A stretch of DNA of 64,000 bases from Gammaproteobacteria bacterium (GCA_018069465.1 JAGPUW010000025.1:434001-498000), one strand, 5' to 3'; shown: positions 41,085 through 49,588, numbered from the stretch's first letter. Numbers and translations: made by a program. Notes: generated from the letters alone by a model not told the origin.

Positions 41085-41316
41085 TGTTTATTCCTTTTAT
41101 TATTTTTTTAAAGGCCCATAGTAACCACAACGGGCTTAACTCGCATAGTAGTATACTGAGGCATCCGGGTTTATTATCTAGCCATTATCGATCGAGAAGC
41201 CCTTTGTGCAGGCTATAAATAAAGCTTTTCTAGCGGGAACGTTTTAGCAAAGCGCCCATCAAACTTGAAGCAGTCAACTTGGCAGGCATCCATTGAATAA
41301 GGCAGGGGAACAACTT

Positions 41317-41943
41317 ATGAGCGATCGGCTTCAACAAACACTGGCGCGAATCTTCGTTATTCTTGCGCTGTGCTGCGCAATAACGCCGCCACTGCACGCG
41401 GAAGACAAGACCCAGCAAGCCATTTTTGCCGGTGGTTGTTTCTGGTGTATGGAGCCGCCCTTCGATGCACTGGAGGGTGTTATTTCAACCACCTCGGGTT
41501 ATATCGGCGGCACGGTAGCCGAGCCAACCTATAAGCAAGTATCCAGCGGCACGACGGGGCATACCGAGGCCTTAAAAATTATCTACGACCCCGAAAAAAT
41601 TACTTACGAGAAACTACTGGCGACCTTTTGGGAAAATATTGATCCGGTCGATCTGGGCGGACAATTCTGCGACCGAGGCAGCCAGTACCGCAGTGAGATT
41701 TTTTACAGTAGCGATCAACAACGCGACTTGGCAAAAAAGAGTAAGCAGCAGCTCGATGCGAGCGATGTGCTACCCGCGCCTGTGCAGACAGCGGTCAGTG
41801 CAGCCAGCGCCTTCTATCCCGCCGAGGACTACCACCAGAACTACTATCAAAAGAACCCCAAGCGCTACAAGTTTTACAGCTGGAACTGTGGCCGCAAACA
41901 ACGCCTGCTACTGCTTTGGGGCAAGCCCTACGACCAGCATTAA
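41317..41943 (+). CDS. msrA: Periplasmic peptide-methionine (S)-S-oxide reductase MsrA
   Basis: A 208-residue MsrA. It has a signal peptide (IFVILALCCAITPPLHA, cleavage near residue 31) and the active site GGCFWCMEPPFDALEGV. The family segments GYIGGTVAEPTYKQVSSG-TTGHTEA, FWENIDPVDLGGQFCDRGSQYR and FYPAEDYHQNYY are all present. It repairs oxidised methionine in exported proteins. There is no MsrB domain. AGGGG precedes the ATG at 41317; the in-frame TTG at 41293 lacks such a signal. It is convergent with uspE. Confidence 0.94.
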   Translation: MSDRLQQTLARIFVILALCCAITPPLHAEDKTQQAIFAGGCFWCMEPPFDALEGVISTTSGYIGGTVAEPTYKQVSSGTTGHTEALKIIYDPEKITYEKLLATFWENIDPVDLGGQFCDRGSQYRSEIFYSSDQQRDLAKKSKQQLDASDVLPAPVQTAVSAASAFYPAEDYHQNYYQKNPKRYKFYSWNCGRKQRLLLLWGKPYDQH

Positions 41944-41957
41944 CCATTTAACAAGTG

Positions 41958-42827
41958 CTAATTAACCACCAGCATATCTGTCTTCATACCGCGTAGAATT
42001 CGCTCTGCGGTATTGCCCATTAGCAAACCCTTCAAGCCCTTGTTCGCGGCATTGCCAATCACCAGTAGGGCGTGGGCTTGCAGTGCCGTCTGGCTGACCA
42101 CCTCTTCAACGCGCCCGGTAACGACCTCGATGGTCTGCGGGCTAATACCCAAGTGTTCGACCAGTGCCTGAGTTTTCTTTTCAGCAATAGCCATGGTATC
42201 GACCAGAAAATCACCACTCATCGGTGCATTAACAATGCCGGCGTAAACCAGGGCGGGATCGGGCACCACACTTAAAACTTTCAGGGGCACGCCCTCCGCC
42301 TTGGCCAGAGCAGCGGCATTATCGAGTACCCGAGCACTCAGTTGTTGATGCGCCTCGTGATTGTCCAGCGCATCAATGGCCGCGATAACCTGCTGACAGG
42401 CCTGGCGATCTTTTACCATGGCCAGCACCGGGCAAGGGGTATCGCGGAACAGGTGCCAGTCATCCGGCGTATGCACCAGTAGCGCCAAAGCGGGGTCGTG
42501 ACTCGCCATCATAACGATTAAACCGGCACCATAACTCTGTGCTTTTTCGACAACGGTGGTGTGTACTTTTGTCGTCCACTCCACGTGTAGGCGATAGTTT
42601 TTTCCCGCACACAGTTTATCGAGATGAGCACTTTCGGCGTCGACAATTTCTGCCTGCAACTGGCTAAAGTCCTGTAAATTAAGGTACTTGCTCAACTCGC
42701 CGAGTTGATCGTGCACCGGCACTAGCACCTCAAGACTGGTATGAAATTGTGTGGCAAGTTTTTCTGCCTCGCCAAGCACCGCCTCGGCATCGTCCCAGTT
42801 TGTTATCACAGCAAGTATGTTTTCCAT
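41958..42827 (-). CDS. uspE: Tandem universal stress protein, UspE-like
   Basis: A 289-residue cytoplasmic protein with two Usp domains (about 1-140 and 148-289). The second ends VIGNAANKGLKGLLMGNTAER, a G-2x-G-9x-G(S/T)-like nucleotide-binding tail; the first lacks a complete one (VMMASHDPALALLVHTPDD). In E. coli, UspE is encoded next to fnr, and here fnr also lies nearby, beyond psgB. ATG 42827 has GGAG 8 bases before it. A candidate FNR site at 42912 lies 85 bp upstream, suggesting oxygen control. Confidence 0.9.
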   Translation of the reverse strand: MENILAVITNWDDAEAVLGEAEKLATQFHTSLEVLVPVHDQLGELSKYLNLQDFSQLQAEIVDAESAHLDKLCAGKNYRLHVEWTTKVHTTVVEKAQSYGAGLIVMMASHDPALALLVHTPDDWHLFRDTPCPVLAMVKDRQACQQVIAAIDALDNHEAHQQLSARVLDNAAALAKAEGVPLKVLSVVPDPALVYAGIVNAPMSGDFLVDTMAIAEKKTQALVEHLGISPQTIEVVTGRVEEVVSQTALQAHALLVIGNAANKGLKGLLMGNTAERILRGMKTDMLVVN

Positions 42828-42911
42828 CGATGACTCCATGTGTTAATTGCAATCTGCCAACTGCGGGCATATCAATTCGAGAGGCTTAATATAGCAGTGA
42901 CGGGAAGCTGT

Positions 42912-42925
42912 TTGATACAAGTCAT
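42912..42925. promoter_or_regulatory. Candidate FNR/Anr box between uspE and psgB
   Basis: TTGATACAAGTCAT matches TTGA-N6-TCAA at seven of eight positions. It lies in the divergent region 85 bp from the uspE start and 86 bp from the psgB start, so it could serve either. The fnr gene itself follows psgB, which would allow feedback. Confidence 0.5.
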
Positions 42926-43010
42926 ATGCGCCACCACTAATGCCCTCTAGAGTCAGCACTCATATTATTACGGTAAAAAGAGCCCATTGGCGGCCCACCT
43001 AACAATCTAG

Positions 43011-44195
43011 ATGACAAACTTTAATAAGGCTCAAATTCAGCGCTCCCTGACGACCGGTTTTAAATCCTCGCTGTTTCCACTCTATGTTAGCAGTGATGAG
43101 CCGCTGGACCCGATAGAGCCGAGTAGCGCGCAACTCAGTAGTATCGCGCCCATTGGCATCAATGTTTACTGCCCCCAGCAGCGAGTCGACGATTACGAGC
43201 ACTTGATCTGTCAGGAGGTCACGCTGCGGCGCGCACTCTACAACCGTCATCAACCGGTGGCCTCGATCTGGTGGCTGGGTAGCCCACTGCAACAATTTTC
43301 ACCCGAGGCCATCACCGAATTATGCTTTCGTCTCAGCAGCCATTTCACCCACCAGCAAGAGAACTCGACCCGCGGCATGGCGGTGACACCCATGGAGCTG
43401 GACAAGAACAACCTCGCCCTTATGAAGGGCTTAAACTTTAACGCCATACGAATCAATATTGATGCCAGCGTTGCCAGTGGCGACCGCAGCCTGTCAAAAA
43501 TTGAAGCGGCCCTGCAAATGCTGGCCGACTACAAGTCATTCGACCTCAACTGTGTGATCAAATTCAGCGCTCTGAGCCACCAGGATTTTCTCGAGCGTCT
43601 ACTCAGCTTGCTGGAAAAATCCCACTGCAGCCATATTGAAGTATTGAGCCAGAAAGGCGGCCCGATGTCGCTGCAGGATAAACTCAGTAGTGATAACCAG
43701 CTGGCCCGTATCAATGATCATTTTTGCGATATTGGCTGGCGCATCTGTGGCAATAACAGCTTTTTTGCACCCGCCCACCCGCTCGGAAATTTGCAGTGCC
43801 AGGCTCAACTTGTGGCCTGCCCCTGGGGCTACCTGGCCAAACAAATCCCCTCCTGGCTCGGTTTTGGCGTTGGCGCACTCAGCTTGAGCAGTGGTAGTTA
43901 CCACTACAATACGCCGTCCAGCGAGCGCTATGTAGCCTTACTCGGCGAGAAAAAACGACCTGTACAAAGTCACTTTCACCTGCAACCCGAGAGAGAAATC
44001 AACTACCAGATCATTCAGGAACTACTCTGCCGTCACGCTATTGGCGCCACGACTCCCCAGTTGCAGCAACAGCTCCGCTCGCTAATACCCGGCGCCTGGG
44101 TAAAGCCAGGCACGGACAATTTAGCGCTGAGCAAAGCAGGCGTTGTCAATCTCCCGGCCATCTGTGACAAACTCTTTGCCCCCCTGCATCCTTAG
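43011..44195 (+). CDS. psgB: HemN-related protein without Fe-S cysteines (PsgB-like pseudo-radical-SAM)
   Basis: A 394-residue protein whose layout follows oxygen-independent coproporphyrinogen oxidase HemN: SIWWLGSPLQQFSPEAI in place of the GGGTP motif, then LALMKGLNFNAIRINID, and WLGFGVGALSLSSGSYHYN near the C-terminus. The CxxxCxxC cluster of radical-SAM enzymes is absent; the corresponding stretch is IGINVYCPQQRVDDYEHL. It should not bind a 4Fe-4S cluster there and is unlikely to be an oxidase. I associate this with the HemN-related non-iron pseudo-SAM protein PsgB (name from memory). It lies between uspE and fnr. Its role is not known; sensing or scaffolding in heme or redox control is a guess. 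Confidence 0.75.
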   Translation: MTNFNKAQIQRSLTTGFKSSLFPLYVSSDEPLDPIEPSSAQLSSIAPIGINVYCPQQRVDDYEHLICQEVTLRRALYNRHQPVASIWWLGSPLQQFSPEAITELCFRLSSHFTHQQENSTRGMAVTPMELDKNNLALMKGLNFNAIRINIDASVASGDRSLSKIEAALQMLADYKSFDLNCVIKFSALSHQDFLERLLSLLEKSHCSHIEVLSQKGGPMSLQDKLSSDNQLARINDHFCDIGWRICGNNSFFAPAHPLGNLQCQAQLVACPWGYLAKQIPSWLGFGVGALSLSSGSYHYNTPSSERYVALLGEKKRPVQSHFHLQPEREINYQIIQELLCRHAIGATTPQLQQQLRSLIPGAWVKPGTDNLALSKAGVVNLPAICDKLFAPLHP

Positions 44196-44278
44196 ACGCC
44201 CCCAACGCGCGATGGCCTACAAGAAAGCACATAAAAGGGGTTACAATGGGCGACTGAGAGATTAGCCGAGGATTGACC

Positions 44279-44995
44279 ATGTCGCAGCGTTGCCCACACA
44301 GTGTCGAAATCAATTGCCGGGATTGCCGCATGAATGCGCTTTGCCTGCCCATTGCCCTCGAACTCGATGAAGTCGACCGCCTCAATGATATTGTCCAGCG
44401 CGGACGCCCGCTGCACAAAGACAACTACGTCTACAACTGCGGGGACGAGTTTCGCTCTGTTTACGCGGTACGCAGTGGTTCGATAAAAACCTATAGCGTT
44501 AACGACCAGGGGGTAGAACAGGTCACCGGCTTTTATTTACCCGGCGAAATTTTTGGTATGGATGGCATAGCCCACACCCACCACATCAGCTCAGCCGTGG
44601 CCCTTGAAACTGCCGCCATTTGTGAAATCCCCTTCGGGCGCATGGAAGAATTGAGCATGACCCTGCCGTCGCTACAACGCCACTTCTTCAAGCTGATGAG
44701 CAAAGAAATTACCAGTGACCAGCAACTGATTGCCCTGCTCAGCAAAAACAGTGCAGAGGAGCGTGTCGCCACTCTGCTGCTGAGTATCTCCGCACGCAAC
44801 GCCAAACGCAGTCTGTCGAATGTTCGCTTTCGCCTGCCCATGTCCCGCGCCGATATCGGAAACTATCTGGGTCTGACTGTCGAAACCGTGAGCCGGGTTT
44901 TCAGCCGCTTTCAAAAGCAAAATATTCTGGCCGTTGATAAAAAAGAAATTGAAATTCTCGATGTTCCCGGTCTCCAGCAACTGTCGAACACCTGA
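44279..44995 (+). CDS. fnr: FNR/Anr-type oxygen-responsive transcription regulator
   Basis: A 238-residue CRP/FNR-family regulator. The Fe-S ligands C13, C16, C22 and C115 align exactly with C20, C23, C29 and C122 of E. coli FNR (offset 7). A cyclic-nucleotide-binding-fold sensor domain and dimer helix follow. The recognition helix reads GLTVETVSRVFSRFQ with the E-x-x-S-R residues that read TTGAT. It activates or represses genes when oxygen is low. ATG 44279 follows GAGG; TTG 44273 is unlikely. Three candidate sites lie in this window (36452, 38020, 42912). Confidence 0.96.
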   Translation: MSQRCPHSVEINCRDCRMNALCLPIALELDEVDRLNDIVQRGRPLHKDNYVYNCGDEFRSVYAVRSGSIKTYSVNDQGVEQVTGFYLPGEIFGMDGIAHTHHISSAVALETAAICEIPFGRMEELSMTLPSLQRHFFKLMSKEITSDQQLIALLSKNSAEERVATLLLSISARNAKRSLSNVRFRLPMSRADIGNYLGLTVETVSRVFSRFQKQNILAVDKKEIEILDVPGLQQLSNT

Positions 44996-45007
44996 TACCG
45001 CTCCGCC

Positions 45008-45033
45008 CGGGCGCAGCGTTTGCGCCCGCTTTT
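45008..45033 (+). terminator. Rho-independent terminator of fnr
   Basis: An 8-bp perfect stem (CGGGCGCA at 45008-45015, TGCGCCCG at 45021-45028) with a 5-base loop is followed by CTTTT. It begins 13 bp after the fnr stop. Confidence 0.9.
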
Positions 45034-45118
45034 CAGCATTAGAATTTCAGCACGGCTTGCCAGTCTGGCTTCAAGTGGCTCGCGACAAGGTGAAGTTTAG
45101 ATAGCTGAGCCGACCCTG

Positions 45119-45454
45119 CTAAAACAAATCGGCAAGCATTGCCTTTTCATCTTTGCCTAACACATCTCTTGGATTATTTTTCTGAGTTCTACGAGGGCTA
45201 TTTTTCAAGAGTCTAGCGGACTGCCTTCTGGCGATATGACGTCGCTCCAGCATGCGCCTATCGAGAGCTCGCCTGTCCGTTCGCGGCCACATTAAATATT
45301 GCCGTTCAATATTTTGGCGCCACAGTGAGCTACCAAATGAAAAGTGCACAAGCCGTCTTTCATCTAACCGGCGCTCACACGCTCTGCGCTTACCCAGCCT
45401 AAAATCCGAGGCATCCATAACCAAATCCATATCCCTATCTATAACAAGCTCCAC
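45119..45454 (-). CDS. Small Arg-rich hypothetical protein
   Basis: A 111-residue protein of unknown function. It is strongly basic, with repeated x-R-R and E/D-R-R units (ACERRLDERR, TDRRALDRRMLERRHIARR), and ends KDEKAMLADLF, an acidic-hydrophobic tail. It starts with GTG at 45454 or ATG at 45430, neither with a clear ribosome-binding site. A plus-strand frame covers 45252-45545, but the minus frame is longer and has the more protein-like pattern. Similar Arg-pair-rich proteins of this size occur as conserved hypotheticals in marine gammaproteobacteria, in my recollection. No partner gene is apparent. Confidence 0.5.
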   Translation of the reverse strand: MELVIDRDMDLVMDASDFRLGKRRACERRLDERRLVHFSFGSSLWRQNIERQYLMWPRTDRRALDRRMLERRHIARRQSARLLKNSPRRTQKNNPRDVLGKDEKAMLADLF

Positions 45455-45555
45455 TCAAATCAGCGCCAACCACCTACTTCTCGGCCAGGATTATACGCAA
45501 AAATATCTTTTTCGTGATGCTTTAAATCAGACCTCAGACGATTAATAGCCAGCCT

Positions 45556-45870
45556 TCAAGCACCATAAAGCTGCTTGAAGCGGCCCGGATCAAAACCATT
45601 CCTGCGCTGTTTGCCCATTAAAACAATCGGTACGCCGCGGCCCTTCATGCCCGCAAAGTCTTTTTTTTGCCTTAGCCGAGGTTTCGACATCGTCTTCGCT
45701 AAAGGGGATTTTATTGGCCTTAAAATACTGCCTGGCACTCTGATACTCAGGCACATGCCACACTAGAGTGCGCTGTACATCACCGCAGATGGACGATTGA
45801 GGCGCGCTTTCTCTGCTCGCTGCATATTGCGCTGATCGAGATAATCAGGCCTTGAATTTACTGGCCAGCA
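45556..45870 (-). pseudogene. Decayed glutaredoxin-domain gene
   Basis: On the minus strand the pieces of a glutaredoxin appear in three frames. First comes YLDQRNMQRAEKARLNRPS then VMYSAL-stop-CGMC, where a TAG replaces the Trp of the W-C-x-x-C active site. After a frame change comes EYQSARQYFKANKIPFSED and DVETSAKAKK. After a second change inside a run of eight A (about 45660-45667) comes DFAGMKGRGVPIVLMG then FDPGRFKQLYGA and the stop at 45556. So one nonsense and two frameshift mutations are seen. The run of A could be a sequencing error, but the other two lesions make decay more likely. The N-terminal part is lost or not recognisable. Confidence 0.75.
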
Positions 45871-45910
45871 ATCTTGCGGATGATGCCCATTATGATACCT
45901 ATGGCGCTAA

Positions 45911-46882
45911 TCAAGCCGAGCCAGAGCAGTCGCTGGCATTGACGCAATTAAGGGGCATCTCAGCGCGTTCCACACGGCGAATATTTTCTGCCACTTTGCT
46001 GGCGATGCCCTTAAAACTCAAATCCGTTGCGCCACCAATATGCGGCGTGGCAATAATGTTGTAGTTGAATAGCGGGTCATTCGGGTCAACCGGCTCCTGC
46101 CAGAAAACATCGAGCCCGGCACCGGTAATTTGCTTTTTTTTCAAGGCATCTAACAGGGCCTCATAATCAATCACGCCACCCCGAGCGACGTTGACAACAA
46201 AGGCCGTCGGCTTCATCAGGGCGAATTCTGCAGCGGCGATTAAACCTCGGGTCGCGTCATTGAGGGGCGGTGCGAGGATGACAAAATCGGCGCGGGGCAG
46301 CAGCTCGTGCAGAGCATCCCCACTACTGTGCTGCGCCAGAGGTATTGCCCTCTCCTGCGCAGTATTTTTTGGCCCACTGTGAGAGACGGCAAGCACCTCC
46401 ATCTCAAAGCCACTGAGCCTGCGCGCCACCTCGTGCCCGATGCCACCATAGCCGACGATAAGCGCCGTGCGCCCCTTCAGCGACCAGCCAGTGGGGCCAG
46501 CCACGACAGCATCGCGAATATTTTTCTGTGCTTTGGGGAATTGTCGCGCCAGTGTCAGCATTAGCATCACGGCGACCTCCGCGACCGATTCGGCATTGCC
46601 GGTGCCCGCGGCCGGTACATTGGCAACGTAGACGCCATTTTTACTGGCAGCGGGAATATCCACCGCATCCAGACCCGCCCCGAACTGTTGTACCAGTTTC
46701 AGCCTGGGTAGCGACAACTCAGCCTCACCCAATGGCGTAATGGCAGGAATTAACACGTCGGCATCTTGCCCCACCCGGGTAATATCTTCTGGCGCACAAC
46801 ATACCAGCTCAGCATCGGGTAACAGGCTTTGCAACATATCTTGAATAGCGCGAAATCCTTCCCTGCAAAATACAATTTTCAT
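45911..46882 (-). CDS. D-isomer-specific 2-hydroxyacid dehydrogenase family protein
   Basis: A 323-residue NAD(P)-dependent dehydrogenase. The Rossmann motif is ALIVGYGGIGHEVARRL. The catalytic Arg lies in NVARGGVIDYEALL, the Glu in DVFWQEPVDPNDPLF and the His in IIATPHIGGATDLSF. It reduces a 2-keto acid or oxidises a D-2-hydroxyacid such as glyoxylate, hydroxypyruvate or phosphoglycerate; the substrate is not determined. ATG 46882 has GGGG 9 bases upstream, better placed than for ATG 46891. A perfect 7-bp-arm palindrome 22 bp upstream (46904-46919) may be an operator. Confidence 0.9.
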   Translation of the reverse strand: MKIVFCREGFRAIQDMLQSLLPDAELVCCAPEDITRVGQDADVLIPAITPLGEAELSLPRLKLVQQFGAGLDAVDIPAASKNGVYVANVPAAGTGNAESVAEVAVMLMLTLARQFPKAQKNIRDAVVAGPTGWSLKGRTALIVGYGGIGHEVARRLSGFEMEVLAVSHSGPKNTAQERAIPLAQHSSGDALHELLPRADFVILAPPLNDATRGLIAAAEFALMKPTAFVVNVARGGVIDYEALLDALKKKQITGAGLDVFWQEPVDPNDPLFNYNIIATPHIGGATDLSFKGIASKVAENIRRVERAEMPLNCVNASDCSGSA

Positions 46883-46903
46883 CCTTTCCATCCCCTTTTT
46901 ATC

Positions 46904-46919
46904 GCACTATTTATAGTGC
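46904..46919. promoter_or_regulatory. Palindrome upstream of the hydroxyacid dehydrogenase gene
   Basis: GCACTAT-TT-ATAGTGC is a perfect inverted repeat with a 2-base spacer, 22 bp before the start at 46882 and in the region shared with the divergent surE gene (start 47096). Its place fits an operator or a leader hairpin. Confidence 0.4.
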
Positions 46920-47095
46920 TTATTATTGGTTTATTAATAGTGATACGCGGTAATATTAAACAAAATTACCCCTTCGCGCACAGCAGAAAATTTTAAACGT
47001 TACTGCGCGATAAACTTATCGGCAACTTGCGACGACTTGTAATAAACAGCGGGCAATGCGAGCATCAATCGCGCTTACCCCGATAAGGAATAATA

Positions 47096-48043
47096 ATGAA
47101 AACACTGGCTGCAACGGGCATCGCAAGCCTTTTATTACTGACCAGCTTATGGACACTCCCCGCTGCTGGCGGGGCTGCCACAGCAGCGCCCCACAGCGAT
47201 AAGCTCAAGTCATCCTGTAGCGGCAAGCTGGATATACTCCTGAGCAATGATGATGGCTTTGATCAGCCCGGTATTGTCGCCCTGCAACAGGCCCTCAGCC
47301 AGGCTAAACACCGGGTGGTCATCGCCGCGCCAAGCAAAAATGCCAGTGGCAGTAGTGCCTCCATTACTTTTGCCCCGGTGACAGTCAAGCGAGTTGAGGC
47401 CAATACTTATGCCATCGGCGCAAGCCCTGCAAGCGCTGTGGTGCTCGCTGTCAGTGCCCTCTTCCCCCCACAAAGCCCTCCCGACCTGCTAATTTCCGGG
47501 ATTAATAAAGGTGCCAATCTCGGCCCCGCCACGAGTATCTCGGGCACGGTGGGCGCGACCACGGCGGCCTTGCAAATTATCGACCCGCCAATTCCCGCCA
47601 TTGCCATTAGCACTGATCCTCTGGGCCCGGACTTTAGCGAGCAACAAAACCGTGAGCATTTACAAAGCATCGCGGCCTTTATCACCCGGCTTGTCGACAA
47701 ACTCCAGTTAGAGCAGTGCAAAAGTGGCTTATTGCTACCGCAAGGCCTGGCCTTAAATATTAATTACCCACCGCTGTCCGCCGAAAAAATTAAAGGCATT
47801 GTCATAAAAGAACAGGGCCAGGCGCCCTACTTTGCAATCGGCTATGCGCCTGCAAAAGATAAGCCCAATGTGTTTTTACCGGTCTTTAAACAACGCAAGG
47901 TTAAACATGATATTGCACAATCGGACACCACCGCCTATCACCAGGGTTATATTACCATCGTGCCTCTGGACGGTAATTACAGCAGCAGGGATCCCGCCGT
48001 TAAGGCATTTATCGAACCACTCACTTTGACATTAAAACCCTGA
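47096..48043 (+). CDS. surE: Exported SurE-type 5'/3'-nucleotidase
   Basis: A 315-residue phosphatase. The metal-binding ILLSNDDGFDQPGI, with the Asn-Asp-Asp triad, opens the SurE fold. APSKNASGSSASITF and LISGINKGANLG, then SGTVGATTAAL, complete the active site. Unlike classical cytoplasmic SurE (about 250 residues), it carries an N-terminal signal peptide (IASLLLLTSLWTLPAAGG), so it should act in the periplasm or outside, perhaps in salvage of nucleotides. It is not next to pcm or rpoS. ATAAGGAATAAT precedes the ATG. Confidence 0.88.
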   Translation: MKTLAATGIASLLLLTSLWTLPAAGGAATAAPHSDKLKSSCSGKLDILLSNDDGFDQPGIVALQQALSQAKHRVVIAAPSKNASGSSASITFAPVTVKRVEANTYAIGASPASAVVLAVSALFPPQSPPDLLISGINKGANLGPATSISGTVGATTAALQIIDPPIPAIAISTDPLGPDFSEQQNREHLQSIAAFITRLVDKLQLEQCKSGLLLPQGLALNINYPPLSAEKIKGIVIKEQGQAPYFAIGYAPAKDKPNVFLPVFKQRKVKHDIAQSDTTAYHQGYITIVPLDGNYSSRDPAVKAFIEPLTLTLKP

Positions 48044-48073
48044 TTTATGGCATGATAATTTAGGCATTTGACT

Positions 48074-48352
48074 TCAAGAAGGTGGCTTCATCACGTAATT
48101 TGCCGCTACCACGATCACTGCAAATAAAGCGTAAAACGCCATCACCGCCAGTTGAAAAAAGTAGGCGGCAATACCTCCTTGGTCGCCACTATACGCTGCC
48201 AGGTATAAGGAAAAGCCACCACCCGCAAGAGTCACGATGCCTCCACCCACTCTATATAAGATGCAGAGTTTGGGTCTCATCTGTCGAGAGAGTGAAAATG
48301 TGCCGATATAAAAGGCCACCGGCACTAGTAACAACAATAAGCCCATTAGCAT
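48074..48352 (-). CDS. Small three-helix membrane protein
   Basis: A 92-residue protein with hydrophobic stretches at about 1-20 (LMGLLLLLVPVAFYIGTFSL), 33-53 (VGGGIVTLAGGGFSLYLAAY) and 61-85 (YFFQLAVMAFYALFAVIVVA). It is likely an inner-membrane protein with three passes. GGGAG lies about 9 bases before ATG 48352, which supports it as a real gene. It ends 30 bp from the convergent surE. No family recognised. Confidence 0.65.
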   Translation of the reverse strand: MLMGLLLLLVPVAFYIGTFSLSRQMRPKLCILYRVGGGIVTLAGGGFSLYLAAYSGDQGGIAAYFFQLAVMAFYALFAVIVVAANYVMKPPS

Positions 48353-48442
48353 TGGCGAAACTCCCTCTATTTTTTAACGAGACCTACCTTTAACGAGCCC
48401 TCCCCGCAAACACTAGCGCTGTAAAAATCGACAAGGCGTTAA

Positions 48443-49588
48443 TTAGCTTTCATCAAAGATCGTGCGAGAAATAATCTCTTTCATAATCTCAGAACTACCG
48501 GCATAAATACGTGAGATCCGCGCATTGGTATAAAGCCGGCAGATCTCGTATTCATCCATATAGCCAGCGCCGCCGTGTAGTTGCACGCCCTCGTCCATCA
48601 TCCGCCCTTCCAGCTCACTGGTGTAGAGCTTGGCCTTGGCAGCCATATCACCGTCGAGCCGCCCCTGGTTGTGCATTTGCACACAGTGGTCGATATACAC
48701 CTGAGCCATATCGATTTCAGTGCTGAGTTGAGCCATTTTAAAGCGGGTATTTTGGAAATCGGCGATGCGCTGGCGGAAGGCTTTGCGCTCAATAACGAAA
48801 TCGCGAGTAATCTCAAAAGCCCGCTTGGTGCTGGCGACGTAACCAACGGCACCAATTAAACGCTCTTCAGCCAGACCCTGCATTAAGTAGTGAAAGCCCT
48901 TGTGGGCATCGCCCAGCACATTGGCCTTGGGTACTTTGACATCGTTAAAAAACAGCTCTGCCGTGTCCTGAGCTTTAAGACCCATTTTTTTCAGATTGCG
49001 CCCTCGCTCAAAACCTTCCATACCGCGTTCAATCACGAAGAGGCCAATATGGCGAGGGTTATCGGGGTTGGTCTTGGCGGCAACGATAACCAGATCGGCA
49101 TTAATGCCATTGGAAATATAGGTCTTCGAACCATTCAACAGCCAATAATCGCCTTTATCCTGTGCATTGCTTTTCATGCCAGCCAGGTCACTGCCAGCAT
49201 CGGGTTCCGTCATGGCGACCGCCAAAACACTGTCGCCTGATACCGCGCCGGGAATAAAGCGGGCGTGTTGCTCGGCATTGCCAAAGTGCTTTAAATAGGG
49301 GCCAACCAGGCGGCTGTGCAAGGTATGAAAAAACCCAGCCTCGCCATAGGTGGCATCTTCTTCCATCATAATTTGCTGGTAGCGAAAATCTTCAATACCC
49401 AGCCCGCCGTGTTGCTCATCGGCCCAGGTTAATAAATAACCCTGCTCACCCATTTTTTTAAACATTTCCCGCGGCACAATGCCCGCTTCGCGCCAGCTTT
49501 CACGGTGGGGTTCAATTTCACGGATCAGAAACTTACGGTAGGCATCTCGAAATATTGCCTGTTCTTCATTAAAAAGATCACGTTCCAC
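48443..49588 (-). CDS. Acyl-CoA dehydrogenase, long-chain/isovaleryl-like active site
   Basis: A 381-residue full-length enzyme. The FAD/substrate segments LAVAMTEPDAGSDLAGM and WLLNGSKTYISNGINAD are present, and the C-terminal LHGGAGYMDEYEICRLYTNA leads to ISRIYAGSSEIMKEII. The position of the catalytic Glu in medium/short-chain enzymes (YEGT) is Ala (YAGS). A Glu occurs instead in GLAEERLIGAVGYV, the place used by isovaleryl- and long-chain enzymes. So a long-chain or branched substrate is likely. It stands alone, in the same orientation as glpD. Confidence 0.93.
   Translation of the reverse strand: MERDLFNEEQAIFRDAYRKFLIREIEPHRESWREAGIVPREMFKKMGEQGYLLTWADEQHGGLGIEDFRYQQIMMEEDATYGEAGFFHTLHSRLVGPYLKHFGNAEQHARFIPGAVSGDSVLAVAMTEPDAGSDLAGMKSNAQDKGDYWLLNGSKTYISNGINADLVIVAAKTNPDNPRHIGLFVIERGMEGFERGRNLKKMGLKAQDTAELFFNDVKVPKANVLGDAHKGFHYLMQGLAEERLIGAVGYVASTKRAFEITRDFVIERKAFRQRIADFQNTRFKMAQLSTEIDMAQVYIDHCVQMHNQGRLDGDMAAKAKLYTSELEGRMMDEGVQLHGGAGYMDEYEICRLYTNARISRIYAGSSEIMKEIISRTIFDES

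Noticed and set aside
41266-41280. TTGAAGCAGTCAA before msrA
   Set aside because: The two half-sites are separated by five bases, not the six needed for FNR.
45252-45545. 97-residue plus-strand frame
   Set aside because: It overlaps the Arg-rich minus-strand gene, which is longer and has a more regular amino-acid pattern. The choice is not fully secure.
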